From contig OX328128.1 of NCBI GenBank assembly GCA_946811695.1, forward strand, positions 30,736,562-30,800,561: DNA of 64,000 bases. The letters run 5' to 3'. The first letter of the stretch is position 1; each line of letters opens with the position of its first letter. The position numbers and the translations under genes were made by a program. Under the pieces are notes generated by a model. It ran no database searches and was not told the origin of the DNA. It worked only from the letters and a program-made list of their open reading frames with translations. Shown here piece after piece: positions 43,906-55,664 of this stretch. Origin of the DNA: Gonocerus acuteangulatus. Taxonomy: Eukaryota; Arthropoda; Insecta; Hemiptera; Coreidae.

Positions 43906-46900
43906 TTATTTATTCATTTTCAAAAAATTATTCATAAAATTATTAGTTATTGTTGAGTTGACGTCTATTTGCAGACAGCCAAAAAGTTCATGCCTGGCCA
44001 TTACGGCTTCTTCGTAGAGAGCAACGAGGTGTGGATGAACCGTCTGGTTTAGAAGGATAACGAAATCCCTGATGTCGGATTCCTTGTCGTTGAGGCAGAC
44101 CATGGTCTCCATCAGATCGCCTTTGGAACATTCCAGGATGTTTTTGAGAAGAGGGAGTCCTAGTTTTGTCGCGTTCGCTGCGGCTTCGAAGGAGTTTTTG
44201 GCCATCCTCGGGATTTTCTGGAGGGACTTTATCATGTTCATGCATCTCTTCATTTCTGCGCTGAGTTCTTCGATGACGGATCCAGATTTGATGAGGTCTA
44301 AAATGCTCGGCGCAGGGATCTCTGGGTTGGATGAAGGCTCGTCAGCAAGGGATTCTAATCTCATAGCTGGAATTGCTGGGATGGCGTGAATGTAGTCGAC
44401 ATTGTTGTTTGCTTTGGAGTCTTCGGGATGAAACTTCAAGGCTGGCGTTGCGGGAATCATAAAAGGTTCATTGTCAGCGCCAAAGGATTTGTCATTCCTA
44501 AAAGAACTGAACTTTAGGGCTGGTATTGCAGGAATTGAATAAATTCCGTCTGCCGCGTTGAAAATATCTGCGTTTTTCAAGAGATGGGATTCTTCTGGAG
44601 AAGTCCTCATTGCAGGAATTGCAGGGATTGAGTAGACATAATCATCTGAGTTAGGCATTTCAATGTATTCACCATTCATTAGAATAACCCAGTCACTTTT
44701 GGTCTTCGCAGGAACTGATGGTGTAGCGTATTCAAACCTAGAACCGTCTGATAGCTTACCATATTTCTCCAGCATCTTCTGTTCTTCTAGAGACAGTTCC
44801 AATGCTGGAATTGCCGGTATAGAGAATGGAGGGTTTCCGACATTGTTGTCTTCGTCCGGGTTGAATCTCATTGCTGGGATAGCTGGAATGGAGTATTCAA
44901 ATTTAGATTCCTCTCCCAATTTACCGTACTTTACAAAGTGATCCTGGAGCATCATCTGTTCTTCTGGAGACAACTCCAATGCTGGAATTGCAGGTATAGA
45001 GAATGGAGGGTTTCCGACATTGTTGTCTTCGTCCGGGTTGAACCTCATAGCTGGAATGGCTGGAATGGAGTATTCAAATTTGGAATCCTCTCCAAAGTTA
45101 CCATACTTTTCAAAGTGATCTTGGAGCATCATCTGTTCTTCAGGAGACAGCTCTAATGCTGGAATTGCTGGTACAGAGAATGGAGGGTTTCCGACATTTT
45201 TGTCTTCGTCCGGGTTGAATCTCATTGCTGGGATAGCTGGAATTGAGTACTCAAATTTAGATTCCTCTCCCAATTTACCATACTTTTCAAAGTGATCTTG
45301 GAGCTCTTTCTGTTCCTCAGGAGACAGTTCCAATGCTGGAATTGCTGGTATAGAGAATGGAGGGTTTCCGACATTGTTGTCTTCTTCCGGGTTGAACCTC
45401 ATAGCTGGAATGGCTGGAATGGAGTATTCAAATTTGGAATTCTCTCCAAAGTTACCATACTTTTCAAAGTGATCTTGGAGCATCCTTTGTTCTTCAGGAG
45501 ACAGCTCCAATGCTGGAATTGAGGGTATAGAGAATGGAGGGTTTCCGACATTGTTGTCTTCTTCTGAATTGATCCTTAACGCGGGAGTTGCCGGAATAGC
45601 GTACTCTGATCCAAAATGTTCCCCGAGGTTACCGTACTTTTCAAAGTGCTTTCTGAGTAACATTTGTTCTTTAGGAGACAACTCCAAAGCTGGAATGGCA
45701 GGTATAGAGAAGACGTGGTTCCCAACATTTTCTTCATTCGGATGAAGGTTCAGAGCCCCTTGGATTGCCTGAAGATAAACAAAATAACTTTGAATTAATA
45801 TGTGATTAATATGTTTACTGCTTAATCCAATCAAACACATAATAAACGTTCGTCCATGAACTGGTTTTTGACGTCCTTAAGGATTGGTCATTCACAACGT
45901 ATACACAATTACTTATCAAGAGGAAGATTCAATTAAACACACAATGTACATACACAATTTATTCCAGGACGTAGACTCTAGCCGAAGGCAATCTACAGAT
46001 CCTTGGCGGAACAGAGAATTATTTCTACAACCCTATCGCGGAAAAAGTCAACCTGACCAAAGCGGGATTTGAACCCTCATCTCCTACGTGAGAAGCTGGT
46101 GCGCTAGCCATTTCGCAATGGGAAGACCCGTTTGATGCTAAAGTTTTCATATAGGAAAATGTAGGAGACTTATCGATTCGCTAAATCCATTAAGTATCCA
46201 AATATCCCTATTTGTTTTTCAATTTATTTGTTGCGCGTAACTATTGATCTTTAATCAAAACGTATATATTAAGTTATGGAAATATTTATTGATTTTTAAT
46301 AGTTTAATCATCGATTTTTTTTCGTGTAGATTATTTATTGATTTGAGCAACATGTTGACGATACGATTAATGGAGATAACTCATGCGATAATAAAATCTC
46401 AAAAAAAACAAAAGCTTGAATCACTCAGCATTTAGCATTTGCCAAGTGTGCGGCTTGCATAATCCCTTAAAAAATAATCTAAGTAAACCTATTTATTCAA
46501 ACCTATATGTTTAGCACATTTCGAAGAAATTAAGCTAAATCTTCATTGATACTTTTTACTAGCCACACTAGAGTTCACTGTCAACTTCTTCTCCGGGAAC
46601 CGTAGGAACGGACGTTCTCCTGGCCTTCAACCATTTCAGGCTCTAACGGGACGCCACTTTTCTAGTGCCGCATTCTGTACTGGCACGCCAGGGCTTGGAT
46701 GGGAGGTCAGGCCTCTTTGTGTTACGCCGGTTACGGATAGTGGCGTGTAATGGAAGCTTGGGGGCCGTTTGCCAAAGACTTATGCTGCACCCGCATTGTT
46801 CCCGATCCGATCCTATAGCCACCGACTGTCGGAAGTAAAATAAACACAAGCATCTCAATGGATGTGCCTACATTGGTTCCGACCCGATCCAATCCGATGA

Positions 46901-47386
46901 CTCCCGATTCCCGTCCGTTCAAACTTGTTTGTTACTAGATCCATATTGGACGACCGACGTAAAGTGGGGAAAATGACATATTGTGTTTCAATAAAGTCTA
47001 CAGCCTCTAAATCTTAACCGATTTCAATGCATTTTTTTTTTTTTTTCTATGAAAGCTAAAAAAATTTAGAACAACTATGTCTAGTCACATTTTTGTTGTT
47101 TCTTTCCCTTTATTAAATTGCGTGGATGTTTATAACCTTCTAGCTACCTATATTATAAATTATTTTAAAATATGAATACTAATGCTTCTCTTATTGTAGT
47201 GTAATAGTTAAAAATTAACTGATTTTGTTTCGGGAATGATATACTTCCGGAAGATTGATTGGTCTCTCAACTCTTAGGTGGTATTTCTTGAATTAATCAA
47301 TTATTTTGACTTCACTACGAGATCATTACTGATAAGCTGTGGTGAGCTCTGATGAAATTATAGGTTTTCTGTCAATGAAAAAAAAA

Positions 47387-47453
<67 letters not shown>

Positions 47454-48992
47454 TTAGTTTGATGAAATAGTTCTAATCCCGCATGCGCAAAAATCTAAGG
47501 ACAATATTTCCGATGGTTCCGCCATTTGCATATCCATTACAACGAAAAACACGCTACTTTAAACTCAATAAAAATTGATTATATCTCGTTTAGGACTAGG
47601 GAAGTCTTCGAGAGGTCAGGCAAGCTAGATAGTATTTAATATTTATCAATCCTTAACCAAAGCTAAGGCTAAAAACAATTTAATCTTTAGCCTGTTCAGA
47701 TAGAAAGTTTAGTTGGAGGGAAAAGGGCGTGGCCTATATTCCCCCAGCAAGAAATTGGCCGTAAAAATTCTCTCTGTTATAACCTTTTCACTAAGAAGTT
47801 TAAAACGTTTTTAGCCTTAGCTTTGGCTGAGTATTGATAAATATTAAATGCTAATTCCTTTGTCTGAACTCTCAAAGCATCCTAAAACGAGACATAATAA
47901 GTGTTTATAATGTTTCACGTATCGTATTGTTCCTTGAAATGGGAGTGTTCAAATGGTGGAACCGTCAGGAATATTTCCCTCAAACTTCCGCGCATGCGGA
48001 ATTGAACTTTTCCGTCTATCTAAACAGGCTATAGTTGTTTATTTTCTAAATTTTGTTTTAGTCACCTACTAAAAAAAATCTGTGAATAGTTCTCTTTCGG
48101 AAATTTCCCCTCGAGATAGCCTCACAAAGCTCAATGTTTCTTGCCGATCGTGATCAACCCCTTGATATTATGGAAACGCGTTAAGATGACGCTATTCCTA
48201 CGAATAGGACGGGCGTATATAAGGGGGGGGCTGCGCCCCCCCCCCCCGAAATTTTGATATGACCTGTAAAAATTTCATAAAACCCTTAAAAATAAATTAA
48301 ATAAGATCATTTAGTTCATAAAACATATTCTACTTTGGGTGTAATAGCGTTTAAGTTGGCTAAAACTCTTCCAAGATCTAAATTGTTAGTATGGAATACT
48401 AACAATTTAGATTTTAAAAATGTTTTCCCGATTGGGGGCGAGGTTAGCCCAGTGGTAGAGCACTGGACTAATAAGTTGGAGGTCCTGAGTTCAAATCTCG
48501 AGCAAGCACCAACGATTTTTTCTTCTAGTGTCTTCGCTCAAGGGTTGAATTCGGCCTCCCTGACCGTCACTAGGCCAACCCAGCCTTTAATTAATTTAAT
48601 AATGGGTACCTTGGGTGCTAATGACTCTAGCAGTCGAAGTAGCCAAGGGGAAAATCAGGCGGCCGGAGCATAGTACTGACCACACTATCTCCCTAGTGTG
48701 CCGTATGGTCATGAATCAGATACCTCTATAGTATCTGCCCCTCAGGGCCCTCGTGGCATGTTACGGGACTGATTTTTTTTTTTTTTTTTTTTTTTTTATT
48801 AGTATTCCATACACCGGAAATGGTCTCAGCCCCCCCCCCCCCCGAAAGTTTCCCAGCCCCCTCCGAAATTATGTTCTATATACGCCCATGGCGAATAGGA
48901 CCTTTTTGTTGTTATTATTTTTACTCCAATAAAAACGTAAATATTACCTGAATAAGTAGCAATTCGAAAAGTGTTGCCCACAGCACAGCCAT
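43906..48992 (-). CDS. Secreted IPAIPA-repeat protein with four-cysteine C-terminal domain, 635 aa (2 exons)
   Basis: Exon 1 is 48992-48948 (MAVLWATLFELLLIQ, phase 0, donor GTAATA). Exon 2 is 45768-43906, beginning AIQGALNLHP, parallel to SIQGF in the gene at 2578. After the signal peptide, residues 35-329 are five 59-residue repeats: each has SIPAIPALELSPEEQ, then a helix with HFEKYG, then SIPAIPAMRFNPDED and NNVGNPP. A sixth, decayed repeat and further (S/A)IPA(I/T)PA motifs extend to about residue 505. In total about 16 such motifs are spaced by acidic linkers. The C-terminal domain has C-x37-C-x10-C-x39-C, and NAT, NQT and NST sequons. At DNA level the 177-bp units are strongly conserved, so unequal exchange is likely. 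Function unknown; an extracellular structural or adhesive role is conceivable. AATAAA overlaps the stop region. The 3.2-kb intron holds SINE, foldback and MITE insertions. Confidence 0.85.
44750..45700 (-). repeat. Coding tandem repeat, five ~177-bp units
   Basis: On the plus strand GAGAATGGAGGGTTTCCGAC recurs about every 177 bp at roughly 44822, 44999, 45176, 45353 and 45530. Units are nearly identical to each other in the middle and more diverged at both edges, as expected for an array homogenised by unequal crossing over. Confidence 0.9.
46040..46127 (-). mobile_element. tRNA-derived SINE fragment (third head type)
   Basis: Minus strand GGTCTTCCCATTGCGAAATG, GCTAGCGCACCAGCTTCTCA, GATGAGGGTTCAAATCCCGC: A and B boxes present, anticodon arm imperfect, no CCA-compatible acceptor stem. 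Lies in the intron of the 43906-48992 gene. Confidence 0.5.
46590..46925. other. GC-rich unassigned segment
   Basis: Rich in CCGATCC and GATCCGATC words (CCCGATCCGATCCTATAGCC, GACCCGATCCAATCCGATGA). Distinct in composition from its surroundings; may be a MITE or SINE-like unit, with no ends identified. Reading frames across it show no known domain. Confidence 0.3.
47392..47450. repeat. (TA)n microsatellite
   Basis: About 60 bp of TA beside the foldback element that follows. Confidence 0.95.
47478..48003. mobile_element. Foldback element with CCGCATGCGC ends
   Basis: CCGCATGCGCAAAAATC and GGTTCCGCCATTTG on the left are mirrored by CAAATGGTGGAACC and CCGCGCATGCGG on the right. Further in, TCGTTTAGGAC pairs with TCCTAAAACGAG and AACCAAAGCTAAGGC with GCCTTAGCTTTGGC. 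About 525 bp. TSD not resolved. Confidence 0.65.
48376..48412. repeat. Perfect short palindrome, 17-bp arms
   Basis: ATCTAAATTGTTAGTAT, GGA, ATACTAACAATTTAGAT. The left arm is MITE core sequence; the right arm is an inverted copy of it, created at the insertion point of the following SINE. Confidence 0.85.
48436..48798 (+). mobile_element. tRNA-Ile-like SINE with poly-T 3' end
   Basis: GGCGAGGTTAGCCCAGTGGT (A box), CTGGACTAATAAGTTGG (Ile-AAT-type anticodon loop), TCCTGAGTTCAAATCTCGAG (B box). Body includes CCACACTATCTCCCTAGTGT and CGTGGCATGTTACGGG, ending in about 23 T. TTAGTAT on both sides is the probable target duplication in the MITE. Confidence 0.75.
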
Positions 48993-49035
48993 TGTGGTGG
49001 ATTCCCTGATACTGTCTGAGGAATGATATTATATT

Positions 49036-49046
49036 CCATATAAATA
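49036..49046 (-). promoter_or_regulatory. TATA-like box of the 43906-48992 gene
   Basis: Minus strand TATTTATATGG, 44-54 nt before the ATG at 48992, followed by TCAGACAGT, an initiator-like word. Same spacing as at 676-686 and 61193-61202. Confidence 0.45.
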
Positions 49047-49271
49047 CTAAAACAAGGCCTCTGATAATCAAATACCTACGATATTTAATTTCCCTTGCCG
49101 TCATATTTCTTTATTTGGACAGTTATTACTCATTTTTTGTGTGAGTCTAATCCTCGTGGAATTGATGAGGTTTATTGACGAAAGATAATATTATTGTAAT
49201 CTGATCTTACTAAGGGTTTATTGGAAACCATTATGTAATAAGTTAATATCATACGTTGCCAACAGTTATCT

Positions 49272-50290
49272 CCAAAAAAAGTCCGTCAGGAGCTGCAGCA
49301 ATAATTACTTTCTTCAGAATTTGGGTAGTGTAGACTGTATTCCTGAATAATCTGCTTAAAATAACCTATATAAATAAAATATAATCATGAATAGTTTTTC
49401 TCTTTTACCTGTGTAATAGGCAACTGTTTCAATTATTAATTTTGTAATTAGTTTCCTTCTAGAGTTTTGTGTATGCGTGGAACAACACTGCTTAATAAAT
49501 ACATAAATCCTTCACATTTTCGTCTGTTGATCTTGATGAATACCAAACGCGTCCCCATTTAAAAAGAGAAATTCCCACAATAATAAAGCAGGAAAGAGCT
49601 AGAGCGCCCCTATTAGTAGAAGTCAGAAGAAAACAACCCATGTAAAGTCATAACAAAACGGAGGCGCTCCTAGTGGTAGCTTTGTCAACCTACATTTTGG
49701 CGGGTGAATCTATTCAAATATAGCACTAAATAACCCCCTCCCCCCCTTTCGATAGACCGATTTAGTTTATTTTTACAATACTTCTTTCTCATTAGATACC
49801 CACGACAACATTCGTTACAATACAACAGAAATTACGACCGGTATGAGAAAATTAGTAATTTATTTCCGGAGTAACCCCCCCCCCCCCCTTCTAATGAACC
49901 GATTTAGTTCATTTTTATAACACATTTTTCTCTGTAGATTACCACAACGAATACCGAGTTACGTTGAAATATAACAAAGATTACTGCTTCTGGTGGCAAA
50001 TGGAGTCCGGAGTAACCCCCCCCCCCCCTAATGAACCGATTTAGTTTAATTTTCTCATTAGAAACTCAGGACGTATACCGAATAACATTAAAATAAATCA
50101 GAAATTACGGAGAAACCCCCACATTTCAAATGGACTAGTGTAGTTTGTTTTCACAAGGCATTTCTATTTAGATACCCTCGAAGTTTCGTTGCAACATAAT
50201 AAACAACATTTACGATATAGGACGTAAATGTTGTTTGATCTTCAGATAGACCGATTTTGCTGGTTAACGAACCCAGTTTTCTCCTTATAA
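49272..50290 (+). mobile_element. Family B element, second long copy
   Basis: AAAAAAGTCCGTCAGGAGCT start, TGTATTCCTGAATAATCTGC, then a poly-C tandem array at about 49730-50140 (CCGGAGTAACC followed by poly-C, CTAATGAACCGATTTAGTT), and GACCGATTTTGCTGGTTAAC near the right side. Colinear with 17838-18895 but more diverged and lacking the (TA)n. Confidence 0.6.
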
Positions 50291-50299
50291 TGTTCGAAT

Positions 50300-50571
50300 C
50301 ATGGGCACATATAGGGGGGGGCTGCAGCCCCCCCCCACGAAATTTTGATTTGAACGGTAAAAATTTCATAAAACCCTTAAAAATAAATTAAATAAGATCA
50401 TTTAGTTCATAAAACATATTCTATTTTGGGTGTAATAGCGTTTAAGTTGGCTAAAACTCTTCCAAGATCTAAATTGTTAGTATTCCATACACTGGAAATG
50501 GTCTCAGCCCCCCTCCCTCCCCCCGAAATTTTCTCAGCCACCTCCGAAATTATTTTCTATATACGCCCATG
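50300..50571. mobile_element. MITE with CATGGGCACATATA/TATATACGCCCATG ends (copy 6)
   Basis: Left end has CACATATA in place of CGTATATA; right end is canonical. GGGGGGGCTGCAGCCCCCCC forms a palindrome near the left end. Confidence 0.8.
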
Positions 50572-50900
50572 GTTCGAATTGAATTATGCCACCAAACCTC
50601 GGGTATTGGTTTTTACTGCTGCCACTAGAGGCCGTGAAAGACGGTATACGGTTGTTGTTACGATTGTGAAATGTTCTGTTTGTATTCATGGACCCTTTTA
50701 TTCATCAAGATCAATCAACAAAAGTGTGAGGTTTTAGTGTATTTATTAAGAAGAGGGTACTTACGTACTAGTTGCACCGATTTCGAGAAGTGGATCTCGT
50801 TCAGGCTCCCAGTCAGTGATGGGGATCAGGGAATATGGCGACAAATTTCAATATGGCGACCTGTTATTCAGACCACTTATGGCTCCAAGACCATGTATTA
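50572..50900. other. Unassigned
   Basis: GTTTTTACTGCTGCCACTAG and neighbouring sequence show no family I know; no coding evidence beyond incidental frames. Confidence 0.3.
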
Positions 50901-50904
50901 ATAT

Positions 50905-51110
50905 TATCAACGAGTAAGATTGACTAGAGTTTCGATATATCCTTGAGCGAGCGGAAACACATAGCAATTCTCCCATTAACATAAGTCCTTTTAATTCCCT
51001 GGATTACAAAACATTAGCAATTATGTTAATTTAATAATTGCTATGCGTTTCCGGTCGGTACGTTCGCTCAAGGTTATATCGAAACTGTAGTTAATCCAAC
51101 TCGTTGGTAA
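50905..51110. mobile_element. Short foldback element related to 32231/33075
   Basis: AACGAGTAAGATTGACTAGA, TTTCGATATATCCTTGAGCG on the left and CGCTCAAGGTTATATCGAAA, TAATCCAACTCGTTGG on the right. The GAGCGAGCGGAAACRCATAGC core is the one in the two foldbacks at 32-34 kb. Confidence 0.65.
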
Positions 51111-51477
51111 TATAGATCACTGGTTTATATCGAAACTGTAGTTACACCTTTCTTGGTGTAAAATACTGCGTTGCTGCAAAAATGCAATTGCATCTTTTTC
51201 GGTTGTTGGTAAATTCCAAACACTCATTTTGACCGTGGAGAGAACAGCACAAAGGGCGCAAATTGACTCTAGAAATAAACAACACTCACAACTCACTGAA
51301 ACAATAAATTTTAAAGGAGACGAATTTAAGAGCAAGGCACACATGCATCTCCTGCATGTCGTACTGTTTTTCATTATTATTTATACATAATATGTACTAT
51401 ATACTGTTTAAAAGCATGTTAGTCTATAACATCTATAAATAATCAATAATATCTACTATATATTTGTCAAATACCAC

Positions 51478-52599
51478 TCACTCATCTATCAACGCCCAGC
51501 CCAAACCGCTCGACAGAAAATTTTGAAATTTTGCATGGACACTCCCTATATAACGTAGGTGCTCGCTAAGAAAGGATTTTTTGATATTCGTATTTTTAAG
51601 CATTTTTAGGGGGTTTTAAAGTTTGAGTTGGTTAGAGAAGGCAAGCCTAGGCAGCCTGCGTTGCTAGGACGATAAAGAACAGCTGTTACCTTACATTATC
51701 TATCTCATAGTTTTATTTCTAATTGAGATTAATTTCAACTATGATGGCAGACCTTGAATTACTAGAAATTAACTGTCCCTCACAGAGTTTTAATTGCGTT
51801 TCTTTTCTGCCTGTCCCCGTCAGAAAGGCTTGCCATATTTTTGGAGAGTTAAACCGGGACACATTAATATGGGATGGGCATACCAGGGGGGGGGGATAAA
51901 AAGAGTACAAATTATAAGCAAAATGGTTAGTGAGTTTTAAGCCTAGCAAGTAACGGGAAGGGGGAATCCTAAACTGTTAGTCTACCCAAACCTTAAAAAT
52001 AAGAACGGAACTTTTTTTGCTACTTGATTTTCTTAAAAAAATCTCTCAGCCAAATAGTAGTGTCTGGCAGCTGGCAGCGCTGTGCAGGTAGTTCCAGCGT
52101 TTTACAGTTAGATTACTTCTCATTTCTTTGACGCTGTGAGCAGTAGTAAAAATGTTAAGTGTAGAAAAGTAACCGATTTAAAAAAGATTCTTTTACACAT
52201 GAATTCATTACTTCTTACATCTTACAGCCTTTTCCGGGGCATTGATAAAACTGGGCGGGACACCGAAACAATTGCAAAATACCGGGACAGTCCCGGTCAA
52301 ACCGTGATGTATGGCATATCCTTAGGTTTTCCAGGCGAGGTAATAATATCCGGAACCCTTGCACAGCCTCCTCGCCTATAACCTTGGTAATACTCGTAAA
52401 TATATTGGGTGTTACCATATGACTTCTTGGAAACATAAACTTTTAAATTTTAACGCCCATTGAATAAAATAAAGTATGACGGGAACCGTGCTGTAATAAA
52501 CTGCACAGAATTTTATAGTAACTTAATTTTAATGAAACATTATTTAACGCAATAAAATAACTACTTATCTGCCGTGACGAAGCACGGGTATTCAGCTAG
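51478..52599 (+). mobile_element. Non-autonomous Helitron
   Basis: 5' region TCACTCATCTATCAACGCCC, AGCCCAAACCGCTCGACAG, GAAATTTTGCATGGACACTC. 3' end is a hairpin GCCGTGACGAAGCACGG followed by GTATTCAGCTAG, then T. Both ends are of a recognisable Helitron type. Contains a scrap of SINE-S (AAATTTTAACGCCCATT at 52444). No Rep/helicase frame. Confidence 0.75.
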
Positions 52600-52817
52600 T
52601 AATCTATAAAATCAATATTTTCTGTGCTATGTGAAAATTGAGTTTTTGGGTGGGAACTTTTCCCTTTCACCCACCCATCAAATTTTAAAACATCTAGGGA
52701 AAGAGAAGGCTTTGAGCATTCAGGTAAGGGAGATTGTGTTTAATGTTTATCAACTGAAGGTTCATTTTAAGAGATTTTCTTGCATTGCTCTAAAATTTAA
52801 CATACTATCTGACTACC

Positions 52818-53598
52818 CTTGCTTCATCACGGCAGAAAAGTAGTTATTTTATTGCTTTAAATAATGTATCATCAAAATTAATCCTAGTAAATTATTTTGT
52901 ACAGGTTATTATAGCATGGTTGCCACCATACTTTTAATTATTCATGAATTGATAAGTAATCAAAGTATAATGTTTCTTGAAACTGGAGCGCTCCGGACCA
53001 GCGTCAAGAAACAGATAACCTAGAGATAACCTGTTATCTATAGGTTACCAATAACAGGAGTTTAACAAGTACAGGTTAAAATTCGTTGTCAATAATAAAT
53101 GGACGTTAAAATTTAAAAATGTATGTTTCCAAGATGTCATTAGGAAAACCCCATTATTATTTGCAAGCATTTCAAGAAGTGTTCTGACGGGATACTGGTG
53201 GGTGAGGAGGCTGTGCAAGGGTTCAGGATATTATTACCTGGGATGGACCATCACCAGGTATAGCGTAAGCTCTATGGGAGACAAAATGAAAGTTTATTTC
53301 TAATAATTCAAGGTCTGCCATTATAGTTTAAATGAACCTCAAATTAAAATAATATTATGAAATACATACAGTAGGGTAACAGCTGACCTATTATCATCCT
53401 GGCAATTCATGCTGCCTAGGTGTGCCTGCTCTCTTTAAATCCAACTAAAAATTCAAACCCCTCTAAAAATACTTGAATATTTGAATATCAAAAAACCTTT
53501 CTTAGCTGGCGTTTACGATCTAAAGAGAGAGTCCATGCAAAATTTCAAATTTTTCTGTCAAGTGGTTTGGGCAAGGCGATAATAGGACCAGTGAGTGA
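52818..53598 (-). mobile_element. Non-autonomous Helitron, inverted relative of 51478-52599
   Basis: Minus strand begins TCACTCACTGGTCCTATTAT, GCCTTGCCCAAACCACTTGA and ends TGCCGTGATGAAGCAAGGGT, AGTCAGATAG: a diverged version of the Helitron to the left, tail to tail with it. Shares the same internal SINE scrap and the CCTTGCACAGCCTCCTC segment. Confidence 0.65.
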
Positions 53599-53599
53599 G

Positions 53600-54205
53600 T
53601 AGTAATTGACAAATACATAGTTGATGTAATGAATAATTAGCAAAAATGGATAACAAAAGATAATAAAAGTTTGAAATAAAATACAGGAAGATTTTGGTGA
53701 TGGAATAAATGAATTATAATTTTTTTTTTTTTTTTTTGTTTATTACTTTTTAATATGAATATTTTTTCATTTTAAACATATAAAAGAATTGAAAACAAAA
53801 TAGCCATTTAAAAAACAATTGGTACTTCTTAAAAATTATTTAAGTGTGAAATATTCTATTTTTCCTTCTTTTATTGGAGCACACATTTTAATTCTATGTT
53901 GCAGATCTTCCAATGCTCAAAATCCATATAGCTGTTGTATAATATTACAACACAATATAACAAGTAATTATGCTGTTGTTGTTTCTCTAATAATAGCACA
54001 GATTTTTTGAGATCTCTATAGGTTACCACCCTTTTCTAGTTTGGATAGAGATGATATATTTCCATTTTTAAAAAGAAACGTCACCACACCTACAGGCAAA
54101 TTCACAGCCCTAGGCACGGAATGTTAAGCTCTTATGGACATTGGGCATCCTTAAATACAATTTTATATAAATACATAATTTTATATGTTTAATTATTTAC
54201 AATGA
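53600..54205. other. AT-rich flank with a degraded SINE-S
   Basis: ATAGGTTACCACCCTTTTCT, AAGAAACGTCACCACACC and TAGGCACGGAATGTTAAG at 54015-54130 are a decayed antisense SINE-S. The rest is AT-rich. Confidence 0.5.
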
Positions 54206-54209
54206 TTTC

Positions 54210-54876
54210 TTAGACAAAATGCTTGATTTCTAAGCAGCCCTCGAGTTCATCTTTAACTTTTCCAAATTGCTCACGAAACGCTATAACCGGCTGCTTTAGC
54301 AATGGAACTTCTGATACATAGTAATCACGAAATTCCGGTTCCATTTCCCTGATACAAGACAAAGATTCCATGAAGGTTGCTCGACTCGTGCATTGCATAA
54401 GATTCTTGGCCAGAGGGACGCTGTTCTTTGTCGCATTGAGGATTGCGTCGGTCACTCCAGCAAAATAATGCGGCAATTCCTGGATCGAGAAGAAACACTT
54501 AACGCACAAGCTCATATTTGCGCCCAAGGTCTGCTTGTTATCCTCTGATTCAACGGCCAATTTCAACAACGATCCCACTAATGAAATAGACATTTTTGTA
54601 AAATCTTGATCAAACTTTTTCAAAGGTGCTTTTTCTTCTGGTAATGTTTCTTGATCAATTATTTTTACTTTGGGGCTATCAATTTCTTGACTTTCTTTTT
54701 CTTCCTGAAGAAAACAATCATTTTAGAATATTTAATAAACAGTTAAAGAACTTATAAAACCTCAACATCCATGCATACATACATAGAACATCCCCAATGA
54801 TACAACATGGAAGTCCTGTGAGGATGTCAAGTTTAAAAAAAAAACAACTGGTTGTTCAAATTTGTGTGTGTTTACG

Positions 54877-54938
<62 letters not shown>

Positions 54939-55632
54939 ATTTTTCAGAGCCCACTACTCAGGCGATTTGCTCTATTAAACCAGTAGGGTGCAAGCAAGAT
55001 TTTAAATAAAGTTTTTACTAAAAAAAATGAAATGTAAAATTGTAACAAATATCGAATTAATAAACTCTATCAAATTTTAAAAAGGAATCAGAAAAAAAAA
55101 GTGAAAAAATGAAAATTAATAACGAGAACAAATCCAGTCTAAAAGTGTAAAAAACTAAAAATAATATAAAAACTAACAATTGTTTTTTGCCTTCGTATGC
55201 ACATATAAAATTTAAAAATCAAAAAATCATGATTTGTGTATGCTTGTGTTAAATGTACGATTACAATCGTATAAATGTGCATTGCAAAGAAACGTTCAAG
55301 TTTCGTCTTCTGCAGTCCGTTAAAAAGTGTTTTACTGTTAAAGTCGTATTACATTGTCTACACAGTGGTATATATACATTGTTTCAAATCATTGGAGGTT
55401 TGGGGCCAAGTAAAGTAGTAACCATTTGTTCAAACTAATTTATTTAATAATTACGCCCTTTTTGGCTTGGTTGCACCTCTTGTTAGGAAGACCTCTCATT
55501 ATCAGGTAGGCATCGCTAAGGAAGCTGGCGTAAAACTTAATATTACTTTACTGGACCCCAAGCCTCTTTATCAAAACAATTTAGATATATTTTGGGTCAC
55601 CTGTAAGAATAAATTATATATATACACACACG

Positions 55633-55664
<32 letters not shown>

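Larger units (their letters stand above)
48208..48890. mobile_element. MITE with GGGCGTATATA ends (copy 5), interrupted by a SINE
   Basis: Left half GGGCGTATATAAGGGGGGG to TCTAAATTGTTAGTAT; right half TTAGTATTCCATACACCGG to TATATACGCCCATG. Between them lie a palindrome (48376-48412) and a tRNA-Ile-like SINE. Confidence 0.8.

Noticed and set aside
43988..45745. Plus-strand and alternate-frame ORFs across the IPAIPA gene
   Set aside because: Antisense shadows produced by the coding tandem repeat.
48437..48508. tRNA-Ile gene
   Set aside because: Head of a SINE with a long conserved body also found in decayed form at 23725; no closed acceptor stem.
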